Below, in pieces: positions 32,994 to 43,041 of a stretch of DNA of 64,000 bases. Made by a program: the position numbers and the translations under genes. The stretch spans positions 1 through 64,000 of the forward strand of contig NZ_JMPL01000013.1 of assembly GCF_000735365.1 (NCBI RefSeq), given 5' to 3'. Position 1 is the first letter of the stretch. Every line of letters begins with the position of its first letter. The stretch is from Kluyvera ascorbata ATCC 33433 (GTDB lineage Bacteria; Pseudomonadota; Gammaproteobacteria; Enterobacterales; Enterobacteriaceae). The notes under the pieces were generated by a model. It was not told the origin of the DNA, did no database searches, and saw only the letters and a list, made by a program, of their open reading frames with translations.

Positions 32994-34241
32994 ATGTATT
33001 ATTTAAAAAATACTAATTTCTGGATGTTTGGCTTTTTCTTCTTCTTTTATTTTTTCATTATGGGTGCCTATTTCCCTTTCTTCCCGATCTGGTTACACGA
33101 TATAAACCATATCAGCAAAGGGGATACCGGTATTATCTTCGCCTGTATTTCACTGTTCTCACTGCTATTCCAGCCTATTTTCGGTTTACTTTCCGATAAG
33201 CTCGGCCTGCGTAAACATCTGCTATGGGTGATTACCGGAATGCTGGTGATGTTTGCCCCATTCTTTATTTACGTCTTCGGTCCATTATTACAGGCCAATA
33301 TTCTGCTGGGTTCGATTGTCGGCGGGATTTACCTTGGCTTTATTTACAATGCCGGTGCCCCTGCGATTGAAGCCTATATTGAAAAGGCAAGTCGCCGAAG
33401 CAACTTCGAATTTGGCCGCGCGCGCATGTTCGGCTGCGTGGGCTGGGCGCTGTGCGCCTCGATTGCCGGAATTATGTTTAACATCAATAACCAGTTTGTC
33501 TTCTGGCTGGGCTCCGGCTGCGCAGTCATTCTGGCCCTGCTGCTGTTCTTTTCAAAAACGGAGGTTCCTTCTTCCGCACAGGTTGCAGACGCGGTAGGCG
33601 CCAACCACTCGGCCTTCAGCCTTAAGCTGGCTCTGGAACTGTTCAAGCAGCCGAAGCTCTGGTTCCTTTCACTGTACGTAGTCGGTGTCTCCTGTACCTA
33701 TGACGTATTTGACCAACAGTTTGCCAACTTCTTCACCTCGTTCTTTGCCACCGGTGAACAGGGTACCCGCGTGTTTGGCTACGTCACCACCATGGGGGAA
33801 TTGCTCAACGCCTGCATCATGTTCTTTGCGCCGCTGATTGTGAATCGCATCGGCGGTAAAAACGCCCTGCTGCTGGCGGGGACGATTATGTCGGTGCGGA
33901 TTATCGGCTCCTCATTCGCCACCTCTGCGCTGGAAGTCGTTATCCTCAAAACGCTGCATATGTTTGAGATACCGTTCCTGATAGTCGGCTGCTTTAAATA
34001 CATCACCAGCCAGTTTGAGGTGCGTTTCTCCGCAACGATTTATCTGGTGTGCTTCTGTTTCTTCAAACAGCTGGCAATGATTTTTATGTCCGTACTGGCG
34101 GGCAACATGTACGAGAGCATTGGTTTCCAGGGGGCTTATCTGGTTCTGGGGATGATTGCGCTGAGCTTCACGGCCATCTCGATATTTACCCTTAGCGGGG
34201 CAAAGCCGTTCTCCCATTATCTCGCAAAAAATAGCCAATAA
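32994..34241 (+). CDS. lacY: Lactose permease LacY
   Basis: A 415-residue, 12-helix major facilitator that couples lactose uptake to protons. Key residues equivalent to E. coli E126 and R144 ([19 protein letters not shown]), C148, E269 (TMGELLNA), R302 (SVRIIGSS) and K319/H322/E325 ([11 protein letters not shown]) are all visible. The start is ATG following GGAAG. It is two residues shorter than E. coli LacY. Confidence 0.98.
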   Translation: MYYLKNTNFWMFGFFFFFYFFIMGAYFPFFPIWLHDINHISKGDTGIIFACISLFSLLFQPIFGLLSDKLGLRKHLLWVITGMLVMFAPFFIYVFGPLLQANILLGSIVGGIYLGFIYNAGAPAIEAYIEKASRRSNFEFGRARMFGCVGWALCASIAGIMFNINNQFVFWLGSGCAVILALLLFFSKTEVPSSAQVADAVGANHSAFSLKLALELFKQPKLWFLSLYVVGVSCTYDVFDQQFANFFTSFFATGEQGTRVFGYVTTMGELLNACIMFFAPLIVNRIGGKNALLLAGTIMSVRIIGSSFATSALEVVILKTLHMFEIPFLIVGCFKYITSQFEVRFSATIYLVCFCFFKQLAMIFMSVLAGNMYESIGFQGAYLVLGMIALSFTAISIFTLSGAKPFSHYLAKNSQ

Positions 34242-34262
34242 AATCAGGATGAAATAACGCTA

Positions 34263-34874
34263 ATGAACATTCCGATGAGAGAGAGAATAAAATCAGGCAT
34301 GCTGTTCACGGATATGTGTGAAGGGTTACCAGAAGAGAGACTGCGCGGCAAAGAATTAATGTATGACTTTAATAACACCCGCCCGTCCGAAGAAAAAAAG
34401 AGAATTGAGCTCATTTATAAAATGTTCGGTAAAGTGGGAAAAAATCCGTGGATTGAACCACCCATTCGCTTCGCCTACGGCAGTAATATTTTTATAGGTG
34501 ACTGTTTTTATGCCAATTTCAACTTCACCATTGTTGACGATCACACGGTGACGATTGGTGATAATGTCCTGATCGCCCCTAACGTTACGATTTCGGTAAC
34601 TGGACACCCGGTCCACCATGAATTGAGGGAAAAAGGCGAGATGTTTTCTTTCCCGGTGACGATAGAAAACAATGTGTGGATCGGCAGCAACGTGGTTATC
34701 AATCCGGGAGTCACAATTGGAGAAAACAGCGTTATCGGTGCTGGCAGCGTTGTCACGAAAGATATTCCCGCAAATGTCGTTGCGGCGGGCGTACCATGCA
34801 AAGTTATCAGAGAAATAACCGACCGGGATAAAGCGTATTACTATAAAGATTTTAAAGCCGAAGCGGCAGGTTAA
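34263..34874 (+). CDS. lacA: Galactoside O-acetyltransferase LacA
   Basis: A 203-residue left-handed beta-helix acetyltransferase that acetylates galactosides from acetyl-CoA. The hexapeptide repeats (IGDNVLIAPNVTI, IGSNVVINPGVTIGENSVIGAGSVV) and the catalytic His in VTGHPVHHEL are visible. It lies 21 bases after lacY and closes the operon before a strong terminator. Confidence 0.97.
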   Translation: MNIPMRERIKSGMLFTDMCEGLPEERLRGKELMYDFNNTRPSEEKKRIELIYKMFGKVGKNPWIEPPIRFAYGSNIFIGDCFYANFNFTIVDDHTVTIGDNVLIAPNVTISVTGHPVHHELREKGEMFSFPVTIENNVWIGSNVVINPGVTIGENSVIGAGSVVTKDIPANVVAAGVPCKVIREITDRDKAYYYKDFKAEAAG

Positions 34875-34921
34875 TTACGTCTACGCCTAAGCTACCTATA
34901 GGTATAAATCATCTCTTACAC

Positions 34922-34960
34922 GGCCTCTTGAGACGGCGTTCGCTCAAGAGGCCTTTTTTC
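34922..34960 (+). terminator. lacZYA terminator
   Basis: GGCCTCTTGAG and CTCAAGAGGCC form an 11-bp perfect stem with a 10-base loop, followed by TTTTTT. Confidence 0.95.
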
Positions 34961-34973
34961 TGACGAAGATAAG

Positions 34974-35447
34974 CTACTCTTCATCCTCAACCGCTAACGG
35001 TTCAAACCCGCCGCACCCCTGCCACCCGTCAAGACGCTGATAAACCACCTCAACCGCGTCTTTAATCGCCTGAGTCATTGGGTAATAAAAACCCACAATA
35101 TCCGGCTGAATGCCAAGGAAAATCACCTCACCCACGTCGTCTTTCAGCTGATCGACCAGGTAGTTCAGCGGCATATTGTGGGTGGTCATCATAAACATCT
35201 CAGCGATATCGTCCGGGTCGATAATACGTATTTCACCCGGGTTCAGCCCCATATCGGTAGCATCAACAATCAGCAGGCGAGCCGGGTTCAACTCGCGGAT
35301 CGCCACAATATCGTTTTCCGGCGCGCTGCCGCCGTCAATCACGACCCACGCCCCTTTCGGCTGGGCTGCACACATTTCTGCAAGTAGAGGGCCAGCGCCA
35401 TCGTCGCCCATCATGCTGTTGCCGACACAGAGTAAAACGTCAGTCAT
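34974..35447 (-). CDS. hycI: Hydrogenase 3 maturation endopeptidase HycI
   Basis: A 157-residue nickel-dependent protease that removes the C-terminal peptide of HycE after nickel insertion. The N-terminal GNSMMGDDGAGP and THNMPL segments contain the Ni-binding Asp16/Asp62/His90-type ligands. The start at 35447 has GAGGA at correct spacing; a second ATG two codons earlier is too close to it. Last gene of hycA-I. Confidence 0.96.
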   Translation of the reverse strand: MTDVLLCVGNSMMGDDGAGPLLAEMCAAQPKGAWVVIDGGSAPENDIVAIRELNPARLLIVDATDMGLNPGEIRIIDPDDIAEMFMMTTHNMPLNYLVDQLKDDVGEVIFLGIQPDIVGFYYPMTQAIKDAVEVVYQRLDGWQGCGGFEPLAVEDEE

Positions 35448-35468
35448 GGTCATTCCTCAATCGTAAAA

Positions 35469-35879
35469 TCAGTCGCGCAGGCGGCGCACCATCAGATAGA
35501 TGGCGCTCTCCTGATGAATGGCGTGCAGCATATTGAGCATCAATTGGCTCCACTCTTTTTGCTGCGGCGTTTGTGACGCCCGCGCTTTATCAAACGCGTT
35601 CGCCAGCATCGACACATGGTTGCTGTCGATGACAATCTCGCCGTACTTCGGCACGCCTTCCATTTTGCGTCGCGCTGTACTGTCCGCTTCCAGCGTAGCA
35701 ATCCACGCCAGATACGCATCCCACGGACAGGTCAGCGCGGCTTCGAGACAGTCGATGACCCCGAGGTGGTGGCCAATCGCCAGGCTGTAATAGACAACCT
35801 GCTGCGCCTCGGAAGGCGTGGCATCGTTCTCATCAATAAATTTACGGCTCAGTTGACTGAACACCACCTGTTCGCTCAT
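35469..35879 (-). CDS. hycH: Formate hydrogenlyase maturation protein HycH
   Basis: A 136-residue cytoplasmic protein needed to assemble active hydrogenase 3, with an uncertain exact role. It is recognised by similarity to E. coli HycH and by its place between hycG and hycI. Its ATG overlaps the hycG stop by 4 bases. Confidence 0.95.
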   Translation of the reverse strand: MSEQVVFSQLSRKFIDENDATPSEAQQVVYYSLAIGHHLGVIDCLEAALTCPWDAYLAWIATLEADSTARRKMEGVPKYGEIVIDSNHVSMLANAFDKARASQTPQQKEWSQLMLNMLHAIHQESAIYLMVRRLRD

Positions 35880-36643
35880 CGAATACGTGCCTCTTCTACT
35901 ACGTGGTTAAGCTGCGTGACGATTTCCGTCAGACGCGGATCGTTTTCTGTGGCCAGCCACTGCTGAACCTGGGTGTCCCCCTGGCCCAAGTGCAGCATAT
36001 AGTCGTCGGCAATCTGGCGACCATAGCGGTAGCCCGCCAGGCGGCGCGCGGCGCGGTCAACCTGCACACGCAGCGGCTGAACCATATCCGGGTGCAGAAT
36101 TTCAGCCGGCTGCGCGTCCAGTTCACTTGGCGCACGAGCGTGGATTTTCTGCTCCAGCAGACCCAGCGCCATGGCGAAACCGTACAGCGTTGCCGCAGGC
36201 GTTGGTGGGCAGCCCGGAATGTAAACGTCTACCGGCACGATTTTGTCGGTGCCGCCCCAGACGCAGTACAGGTCGTGGAAGATCCCACCGCTGTTACCGC
36301 AAGCGCCGTAGGATATACAGATTTTCGGGTCTGGCGCGGACTGCCAGGCGCGCAGCGCCGGAGAACGCATGGCGCGGGTCACCGCGCCGGTAAACAGCAG
36401 AATGTCGGCATGACGCGGTGACGGCACCACTTTAATGCCGAAACGTTCGGCGTCGAACAACGGTGAAAGCGTGGCAAAGATTTCGATTTCACAGCCGTTA
36501 CAGCCGCCGCAGTCCACGCGGTATACGTAGGCGGAACGCTTGATGTTTTTCAGCAGCGACGCCTTCATGCTGGCGATAGATTCTTCTACCGTCATCGGCA
36601 CCGGCATGCCGTTGTCGTCGCGTGGCCCTATTAAGTTGCTCAT
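35876..36643 (-). CDS. hycG: Hydrogenase 3 small subunit HycG
   Basis: A 255-residue NuoB-like iron-sulfur subunit of formate hydrogenlyase, holding the proximal [4Fe-4S] cluster next to the HycE Ni-Fe site. Cysteines in [11 protein letters not shown] (near residue 45), YGACGNSGG and PGCPPTP are the cluster ligands. Start and stop overlap its neighbours, hycF by 1 base and hycH by 4. Confidence 0.97.
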   Translation of the reverse strand: MSNLIGPRDDNGMPVPMTVEESIASMKASLLKNIKRSAYVYRVDCGGCNGCEIEIFATLSPLFDAERFGIKVVPSPRHADILLFTGAVTRAMRSPALRAWQSAPDPKICISYGACGNSGGIFHDLYCVWGGTDKIVPVDVYIPGCPPTPAATLYGFAMALGLLEQKIHARAPSELDAQPAEILHPDMVQPLRVQVDRAARRLAGYRYGRQIADDYMLHLGQGDTQVQQWLATENDPRLTEIVTQLNHVVEEARIR

Positions 36644-37185
36644 CAGATGGCCTCTTTCATGTGGCGAGTCAGGTCAATACGGTCGGAAGGCACCAAACAT
36701 TTCTGACGCTTACATTCCGGGCAGGTCTCAAAGCTTTCGCGGTGGTTTTCCGCGCGGCTGTCGCCGTTGTGCTTGAGCAGCGCAATGGCGTAATCAATCT
36801 CTTTTTGCACCGCAAATGGACGGTTGCAGACGCGGCAGTTGCAGATATCAAAACGGGACTGCTGCAAGAAATCTTCTTTCTTCCACACCGCCAGTTCGTA
36901 CTCCTGCGATAGCTTAATCGCCGCCGTCGGGCACACTTCTTCGCAGCGGCCGCAAAAGATGCAGCGGCCGAGGTTGAACTGCCACGCCAGCTGGTTGCTG
37001 ACGCGGTCGGTTTCCACCGTCAGCGCGTTCGACGGGCACGCGTTCACGCACGCCGCGCAGCCGATGCACTGCTGCGGATTGTGTTCCGGTTTGCCGCGGA
37101 AGTTTTTATCAACCGGCATCGGTTCCAGCGGATAGGACGATGTCGTAGTGCCGGTTTTGATGACTTTTTTGATAAAGGTAAACAT
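36643..37185 (-). CDS. hycF: Formate hydrogenlyase iron-sulfur subunit HycF
   Basis: A 180-residue NuoI-like protein with two [4Fe-4S] motifs ([12 protein letters not shown] and [12 protein letters not shown]) and a C-terminal region with four further Cys ([15 protein letters not shown]) that may bind metal. It carries electrons within the soluble arm of FHL-1. It lies 9 bases from hycE. Confidence 0.97.
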   Translation of the reverse strand: MFTFIKKVIKTGTTTSSYPLEPMPVDKNFRGKPEHNPQQCIGCAACVNACPSNALTVETDRVSNQLAWQFNLGRCIFCGRCEEVCPTAAIKLSQEYELAVWKKEDFLQQSRFDICNCRVCNRPFAVQKEIDYAIALLKHNGDSRAENHRESFETCPECKRQKCLVPSDRIDLTRHMKEAI

Positions 37186-37194
37186 GACGATTCC

Positions 37195-38904
37195 TTATTT
37201 CAGCGGCGAGTTCTTACGTTCGATGCTGTAGCGCTCAAGTTCTTTGTACGGCACGACCTTGCTCTTCTTCTTACGCACATCGACCACGGTCATACGGTCG
37301 GTACAGGAGTAGCAAGGGTCGAGGCTACCGATAATCAGCGGCGCATCGGAAACGGTGTTGCCGCGCAGCATATAGCGCAGGGTTGGCCAGTTGGCGTAGG
37401 TCGCCGCACGGCAGCGCCAGCGGTACAGCTTCTGGTTGTCGCCGGTCATGCTCCAGTGGATATCGTCACCGCGAGGCGCTTCCGAGAAGCCCAGCGCGAA
37501 GCGGTTTGGAATGTAGGTGAACCCTTCCACCGCAAGCGGGCCGCCAGGCAGGTTATCGAGGCCGTAATCAATCATGTTCAGCGCGGTGAACACCTCGTTG
37601 ATACGCACTTTCAGGCGGGAGATAACGTCGCAGCCCTGCTCGCTATGCACTTCCATCGGCAGCAGACCGTAGCCCACGAACGGGTGATCGGCGCGGGTGT
37701 CACGGGCGTGACCGCTGGCGCGAACCATCGGGCCGACGTTACTGAAGTCACGGGCGATTTCCGGATCCAGGCGGCCGATACCGACGGTGCGCTGTTCCAT
37801 GTTCGGGGTGCTCAACAGAATATCCACCAGGTCCTGCACGTCACGGCGCATCTGCTGCGCCAGTTGACGGGTCTGGATCATGTCGTCTTTCAGGAAGTCA
37901 CGACGGATACCGCCAATCAGGTTCAGGCCGTAGGTTTTACGCGCGCCGGTCAGGATTTCCGCCATTTTCATGGAGGCTTCACGAACGCGGAAGAACTGCA
38001 TAAAGCCGGAGTCGAAGCCGGTGAAGTGGCACGCCAGGCCGAGGTTCAGCAGGTGCGAGTGCAGACGCTCAACTTCCAACAGAATCGCACGAATCATCTG
38101 CGCACGTTCCGGTACCACGATGCCCATCGCGTTCTCGACGGAGGTGGTATACGCGGTGCTGTGGGCAAAGCCGCAGATGCCGCACACGCGGTCAGACAAG
38201 AACGTCACTTCGTTATAACCCATGCGGGTTTCCGCCAGTTTTTCCATGCCGCGGTGGACATAGAACAGACGGTAGTCGGCGTCGATGATGTTCTCGCCGT
38301 CAACGAACAGGCGGAAGTGGCCCGGTTCATCGGAAGTAACGTGCAGCGGGCCAATTGGCACCACGTTGTTTTTCCTGGTACCCAGCTCGTTGATGAACTC
38401 GTAGGTTTCGGCATCGGTGGTCGGTGCCGGGCGCTGACGGTAGTCCATACTGTCTTTACGCAACGGGTACAGCTCGTCCGGCCAATCATCCGGCAGCACC
38501 AGACGACGTTCGTCGGGCAGGCCCACCGGGCGCAGACCGTACATGTCACGCACTTCACGCTCGCCCCAGACCGCCGCCGGAACGCGCGGCGTTACGGACG
38601 GGTATTCAAGGGTGTTAGGGTCAACTTCAACGCGCACGGTAATCCAGCACTTGGTGCCTTTTTCCATCGACAGCACGTAGTAGACCGCATAGTGTCCGTT
38701 CAGTTTACGTTCATCGTTGCCGAACAGTACCGACAGCCAGCCGCCCTGCTGGTAGTAAAGAAACTCGACGACTTCCGGCAGGTAGTTCACCTTCACGGTA
38801 ATCGTTAACTGGTCTTTGGTCTGCCAGGCTTCGTCCAGCACCACGCCCGGGAAGGCCTGGTGCAGCGCAGCGAGGTAGTGTTGACCCACTTTTTCTTCAG
38901 ACAT
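37195..38904 (-). CDS. hycE: Hydrogenase 3 large subunit HycE
   Basis: A 569-residue catalytic subunit that evolves H2 from formate-derived electrons. The N-terminal NuoC-like part (about 1-170) is fused to a NuoD-like part. The [NiFe] ligands are in DRVCGICGFAHS (near residue 240) and DPCYSC near the C terminus; the peptide after DPCYSCTDR is removed by HycI. The ATG at 38904 (MSEEKVGQHYL) is the E. coli start; an upstream TTG in frame is unlikely to be used. Confidence 0.98.
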   Translation of the reverse strand: MSEEKVGQHYLAALHQAFPGVVLDEAWQTKDQLTITVKVNYLPEVVEFLYYQQGGWLSVLFGNDERKLNGHYAVYYVLSMEKGTKCWITVRVEVDPNTLEYPSVTPRVPAAVWGEREVRDMYGLRPVGLPDERRLVLPDDWPDELYPLRKDSMDYRQRPAPTTDAETYEFINELGTRKNNVVPIGPLHVTSDEPGHFRLFVDGENIIDADYRLFYVHRGMEKLAETRMGYNEVTFLSDRVCGICGFAHSTAYTTSVENAMGIVVPERAQMIRAILLEVERLHSHLLNLGLACHFTGFDSGFMQFFRVREASMKMAEILTGARKTYGLNLIGGIRRDFLKDDMIQTRQLAQQMRRDVQDLVDILLSTPNMEQRTVGIGRLDPEIARDFSNVGPMVRASGHARDTRADHPFVGYGLLPMEVHSEQGCDVISRLKVRINEVFTALNMIDYGLDNLPGGPLAVEGFTYIPNRFALGFSEAPRGDDIHWSMTGDNQKLYRWRCRAATYANWPTLRYMLRGNTVSDAPLIIGSLDPCYSCTDRMTVVDVRKKKSKVVPYKELERYSIERKNSPLK

Positions 38905-38920
38905 GCTCAAAACTCTCTTA

Positions 38921-39844
38921 TCACGCCACCAGCAAGGAGACGAAGGCTAAAAAGGCTAAACCGAACCCGGTCCAGGTGATACGACCGGTAATATCCAGAC
39001 GCAGACGCGCCATGCTGTTTTCGAACAGGGCGATAATCAGCACGCCGACCACCAGCTTGACGACGGCGGCAATCACGGCAATCACCAGACCACCAACGCT
39101 AAAGCTGGTCATCTGTCCCCACGGAATGAAGACGCCAACAAACATCTGCAGCACCACCAGCTGTTTGAGGCTGATGCCCCACTTCAGCACGCCGAAGCCG
39201 CTGCCGCTGTACTCGGACAGCGGGCCTTCCTGCAACTCTTGCTCTGCTTCCGCTAAGTCGAACGGCAGTTTGCCCATTTCGATAAAGGTGGCGAAAGCGC
39301 AGGCGCAGAAGGCCAGCACCAGCGGAATGCTGCGGCTGACCGGCCAGTGGTACAGGGTGTTGGTGATATTGCTGATATGGGTAGAGCCCGCGACCAGCGC
39401 TGCGACCCACAGCCCCAGCAGCAGCATCGGCTCAACCAGCACGCCGAGCATCGCTTCACGACTTGCGCCGATAGCGGTGAACGGGCTGCCGGTGTCGAGG
39501 CCGGCAATGGCAAAGAAGAAACGCGCAATGGCAAACAGGTAGATAAGCGTAATCAGGTCGCCCAGACCCGGCATTGGGGATGCGACGGTCACTACCGGCA
39601 GCGCGGTCGCAATCGTCAGCATCACGCCGACCATCACAAACGGCGTCAGGCGGAACACCCAGCCGGAAGCGTCCGGGCCAATGCTCTGACGGCCCAGCAG
39701 TTTGATGATGTCGCGATACTCCTGCATCACGCCCGGCCCGCGACGGTTATGCAACCGTGCGCGCAGCACGCGGGTGATACCGGAAAGCAGCGGCGCGACG
39801 GCGAACAGTACCAGCGCCTGCAGTACAGCAAATAGGAACGTCAT
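38921..39844 (-). CDS. hycD: Formate hydrogenlyase membrane subunit HycD
   Basis: A 307-residue NuoH-like inner-membrane protein with about 8 helices, linking the soluble arm to the membrane. The conserved LPFDLAEAEQELQEG loop faces the hydrogenase module. It lies 2 bases from hycC. Confidence 0.97.
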   Translation of the reverse strand: MTFLFAVLQALVLFAVAPLLSGITRVLRARLHNRRGPGVMQEYRDIIKLLGRQSIGPDASGWVFRLTPFVMVGVMLTIATALPVVTVASPMPGLGDLITLIYLFAIARFFFAIAGLDTGSPFTAIGASREAMLGVLVEPMLLLGLWVAALVAGSTHISNITNTLYHWPVSRSIPLVLAFCACAFATFIEMGKLPFDLAEAEQELQEGPLSEYSGSGFGVLKWGISLKQLVVLQMFVGVFIPWGQMTSFSVGGLVIAVIAAVVKLVVGVLIIALFENSMARLRLDITGRITWTGFGLAFLAFVSLLVA

Positions 39845-39846
39845 GT

Positions 39847-41673
39847 TCAGGCTCCTCGAGAGATGACAATCACGACCAGCACCGCCAGTTCAACCAGCGC
39901 CAGACGTTGCAGCAGCAGCGGCGCCGCCGCATTCTGCCAGCCCGGAACCAGAGAGACCGGGTTGAGCCATTTGCGCAGTTTCAGCACTGGAGCAAAGGCC
40001 TGCTTCACCGGCATCGCAAAACCGTGCGCGGTGATCACCATGGATTGTTCGTGGTCGTAACCACAGACCCACGCCGCGCCGCGAGAACGGCTTGGCAGGC
40101 GGTTGCCTTTGAGCAGCGCCAGAATGATGAACGGCAATAACGGGCAGGCAATCAGCAGCAGGGTAATCATCGGCTGGGAGACCACGGTGTGCGCGGTGGC
40201 CATCGGCAGCGGCACGGCGGCGCTCAGCATTGGCAGCAGCCACGGCGCGGCAACGCCGCCAACGATACACAGCAGCGCCATCACCACGGTGCTAATGGCC
40301 ATCAGCAGCGGCGCGCAGCAGGCGTTTTCCGCCTCTTTAGTGCGCGGTGCACCGAGGAAGGTCACGCCGTAGACTTTCGCCATACACATCACCGCCAGCG
40401 CGCCGGTAATCGCCAGGCCAACGGCCAGCAACGGCCCCAGCAGACGACCAATAAACGCCCCGCTGGTGCTCAGCTTGAAGAAGGACTGGTAAATAACCCA
40501 CTCACCGGCAAAGCCGTTCAGCGGCGGCAGCGCGGCCATTGCCATCAGGCCGACTAACATCGCCAGCGAAATCATCGGCATACGTTTGCCGATACCGCCC
40601 AGCTTCTCGATGTCGCGGTGACCGGTGCGGAACCAGACGGAGCCCGCGCCGAGGAACAGCGTGGTTTTGAACAGGCTATGGTTGAGCAGATGGTACAGAC
40701 CGCCGGTCAAACCCAGCGCCACCATTACCGGTTCCTGCAGCGCCAGACCGGTCACGCCCACGCCTAAACCGAGCAGGATAATGCCGATGTTTTCCAGCGT
40801 GTGGTACGCCAGCAGACGCTGAATATTGTGTTCCATCAGCGCGTACAGACCGCCGACAAACGCGGTGATCATGCCCAGCACCAGCAGCGCAATGCCCCAC
40901 CACAGCGGTTGAACGTTGCCCAACAGCGATACGGTGAGAATGCCGAGCAGACCCACTTTCATCACCACGGTAGAGAACAGCGCGGCGGCCGGTGCGCTCG
41001 CGTTAGCGTGCGCCTGCGGCACCCAGCCGTGCAGCGGGATGATCCCTGCCAGCAGGCCAAAGCCAATCACGCAAAGCACCCAGATGTCAGAACCGATTGG
41101 CAGCATCTGCGCACGTTCGTTCAGCAGTACCAGATCCAGCGTACCGTAGCGCTGCCACAGCAGCAGGCAGGCAATCGCCAGCAGAATGGTACCCAGACGG
41201 CCCAGCACAAACCACAGCTTGCCGGAAGAAGCACAGCCGGTGAGGAACGCGCCGCACAGCGCCATGATTTCCGCCATCACCACCAGCGAACCGAAGCTGC
41301 TCGCCACAATCGCGCAGACGGCAGCCGCCAGCAGGATGTTGATCAGCAGACCGTTGCTTTTCACGTTCGGGTGACGGTGCCAGTCAATGTTGTAGAGGCT
41401 GACAAACAGGCCGCACAGGCCGAGCGCAATCAACCATACCGCGTTCAGCGGCGACACCAGCACGCTGTAGTGAACCAGCGACAGGCTACCTATCACCGGG
41501 AAACCGTGAACCAGCACCTGAACGCCCGCCAGGCCCGCGCACAGGCTGCCCAGCGCGCCGCCGACACCGGCGACAAAACCGCTCAGAGATTTATTAAACG
41601 ACAGCACAAAGGACAGCACGGCGGCAGCGGCAAACCAGGCCACTGCGCTATTAATCAACGTCATGACGCTCAT
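39847..41673 (-). CDS. hycC: Formate hydrogenlyase antiporter-like membrane subunit HycC
   Basis: A 608-residue NuoL/M/N-type membrane subunit, the same length as in E. coli. About 16 hydrophobic segments are seen. The channel-like core HGWVPQAHANASAPAAALFS and the LLAYHTLENIGI segment with its conserved Lys/Glu/His residues are intact. A role in ion movement is proposed for the family. Its start overlaps the hycB stop by 4 bases. Confidence 0.97.
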   Translation of the reverse strand: MSVMTLINSAVAWFAAAAVLSFVLSFNKSLSGFVAGVGGALGSLCAGLAGVQVLVHGFPVIGSLSLVHYSVLVSPLNAVWLIALGLCGLFVSLYNIDWHRHPNVKSNGLLINILLAAAVCAIVASSFGSLVVMAEIMALCGAFLTGCASSGKLWFVLGRLGTILLAIACLLLWQRYGTLDLVLLNERAQMLPIGSDIWVLCVIGFGLLAGIIPLHGWVPQAHANASAPAAALFSTVVMKVGLLGILTVSLLGNVQPLWWGIALLVLGMITAFVGGLYALMEHNIQRLLAYHTLENIGIILLGLGVGVTGLALQEPVMVALGLTGGLYHLLNHSLFKTTLFLGAGSVWFRTGHRDIEKLGGIGKRMPMISLAMLVGLMAMAALPPLNGFAGEWVIYQSFFKLSTSGAFIGRLLGPLLAVGLAITGALAVMCMAKVYGVTFLGAPRTKEAENACCAPLLMAISTVVMALLCIVGGVAAPWLLPMLSAAVPLPMATAHTVVSQPMITLLLIACPLLPFIILALLKGNRLPSRSRGAAWVCGYDHEQSMVITAHGFAMPVKQAFAPVLKLRKWLNPVSLVPGWQNAAAPLLLQRLALVELAVLVVIVISRGA

Positions 41674-42278
41674 TTCGCCTCTCCTTGTTGCGCCTGGAAC
41701 AGCGTCAAATCGCCTAAATCGGTGTGGAAGGTCAGTTCGCGTTTGCGTTTGCTGACGCGGGCGATGTCCATATTGTTCACCAGATGCAGCGCTTTAGTCG
41801 GACAGGTACGCACGCAGGCCGGGCCCTCTTCGTCGAAGTGGCACAGGTCGCATTTGACCGCGATGGCGCGAACGCCAGGCACCCAGTCCAGCAGCGTACT
41901 GACGCGAGCCGGAGCCGGTGGCGCAGGCAGCGCTTTCGGTGAGTTGGCGTTTGCTGGAATATCCAGCGGGCGACTACCGGAAAATTCAATCGCCCCAAAC
42001 GGGCAGGCAATGCCGCACAGTTTGCAGCTGACGCACAGGCTTTCATTCAGCTGTACGGCGCCATCGACGCGGGTAATCGCATTGACCGGGCATACCCCGG
42101 CGCACGGCGCGTCTTCACAGTGGTGACACATCTGTGGCGCGGATTCTTTTTCATTAAGCATTACTCTGAGCCGCGGCATAGATTGCAGGCCGTGGTGGCG
42201 ATGCGTTTCCGCACAGGCCGCTTCACAGGTACGGCAACCGATACAAACGGTAGAGTCAGCAATTACAAAACGATTCAC
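41670..42278 (-). CDS. hycB: Formate hydrogenlyase electron carrier HycB
   Basis: A 202-residue four-cluster ferredoxin-like subunit that links formate dehydrogenase H to the hydrogenase arm. Four cysteine motifs are visible (CIGCRTCEAAC, CHHCEDAPCAGVC, CVSCKLCGIAC, CDLC..CVRTCP). It starts with GTG at 42278 after GAGGAAG. It is paralogous to HydN in this window. Confidence 0.97.
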   Translation of the reverse strand: MNRFVIADSTVCIGCRTCEAACAETHRHHGLQSMPRLRVMLNEKESAPQMCHHCEDAPCAGVCPVNAITRVDGAVQLNESLCVSCKLCGIACPFGAIEFSGSRPLDIPANANSPKALPAPPAPARVSTLLDWVPGVRAIAVKCDLCHFDEEGPACVRTCPTKALHLVNNMDIARVSKRKRELTFHTDLGDLTLFQAQQGEAK

Positions 42279-42327
42279 CAGGTCTTCCTCAGGTGACAGT
42301 CATTTTTGACGAAATCATGCAGAGCAA

Positions 42328-42342
42328 GTGTCATTTCGACAC
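42328..42342. promoter_or_regulatory. Candidate FhlA site between hycA and hycB
   Basis: GTGTC-ATTTC-GACAC is a perfect 5-base-arm inverted repeat. An FhlA site between hycA and hycB is known in E. coli. A related element, TGACGAAATCATG, lies at 42307-42319. Confidence 0.6.
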
Positions 42343-42360
42343 CTGTCGACACACCGATAA

Positions 42361-42828
42361 TCAAGCGTGAGAAGCCCGTTGAGACTCTGGTGCCAGCTGG
42401 CTGAAACTGACCGGGCTGTCGCTTTCAAGCGCCGCATACAGGGTGTCGTATACCGGCGAAATTTTTTCCAGGTAGTGTTCCAGCACCTGCTCGCGGTCAC
42501 GGATATTGACGGTGCCGTCAATAAAGCCGTTCATGCTCATCTCGGCGCTGCCCACACACTGTTTATTCAGGCCGTCGCGGGTTTCAACAACGTACTCAAC
42601 GGTGTGGCTGTTAAAGCCGCTGGCAAGGCTGACAGAAACCACGAAATGTTCGAACAGCACGAAGCTCAGCTCTTTCTCTGGCGCGCAGTTCATGCCGTGA
42701 TGCAGACGCGCTTTGGACAACGTAATCCCCTGAACCAGAGAGTTGCAGTAGACACGCCATTGATCCTGATGGCGGCGGTGACGATCGGCGATATAGTCGG
42801 CCTTCTCGCTAATTTCCCAAATAGTCAT
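42361..42828 (-). CDS. hycA: Formate hydrogenlyase regulatory protein HycA
   Basis: A 155-residue negative regulator that opposes FhlA activation of the FHL regulon. It is recognised by similarity to E. coli HycA (MTIWEISEKADYI and VNIRDREQVLEHYLEKI). It is first gene of the hyc operon and is separated from hycB by 82 bases containing an FhlA-like site. The frame extends 13 codons above the chosen ATG but lacks similarity there. Confidence 0.95.
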   Translation of the reverse strand: MTIWEISEKADYIADRHRRHQDQWRVYCNSLVQGITLSKARLHHGMNCAPEKELSFVLFEHFVVSVSLASGFNSHTVEYVVETRDGLNKQCVGSAEMSMNGFIDGTVNIRDREQVLEHYLEKISPVYDTLYAALESDSPVSFSQLAPESQRASHA

Positions 42829-42862
42829 GTCGGTTACCCGGTTAATAGAAACAAGCCTCCTA

Positions 42863-42878
42863 AGCACTTTTCATGCCA
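42863..42878 (-). promoter_or_regulatory. Sigma-54 promoter of the hyc operon
   Basis: TGGCATGAAAAGTGCT on the minus strand, with GG-N10-GC, 35 bases upstream of hycA. Confidence 0.9.
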
Positions 42879-42912
42879 TGTTTTTAATTAATTGATTTAA
42901 TTGATATTTAAT

Positions 42913-42948
42913 GAAATGACACTGCCACAGTGACATGTCATTTCGTCA
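42913..42948. promoter_or_regulatory. Candidate FhlA enhancer between hyc and hyp promoters
   Basis: GAAATGAC (42913-42920) and GTCATTTC (42937-42944) form an inverted repeat; the overlapping TGTCATTTCGTCA recalls the repeat upstream of hydN. It lies between the two divergent sigma-54 promoters and could serve both. Confidence 0.6.
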
Positions 42949-42993
42949 GTACGACATCGTCATCGACAGTCTTTAATGACCTTTTTTCATCTC

Positions 42994-43009
42994 TGGCATC
43001 GTTATTGCA
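42994..43009 (+). promoter_or_regulatory. Sigma-54 promoter of the hyp operon
   Basis: TGGCATCGTTATTGCA, with GG-N10-GC, 32 bases upstream of hypA. Confidence 0.9.
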
Positions 43010-43041
43010 TTATCACGGCGAGTTATGAAACAGGAGGCGTT

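Noticed and set aside
37081-38808. 575-codon open frame opposite hycE
   Set aside because: Antisense shadow in GC-rich DNA; hycE on the other strand is complete and conserved.
40801-42126. 441-codon open frame opposite hycC and hycB
   Set aside because: Spans two conserved genes on the other strand and has no recognisable domain.
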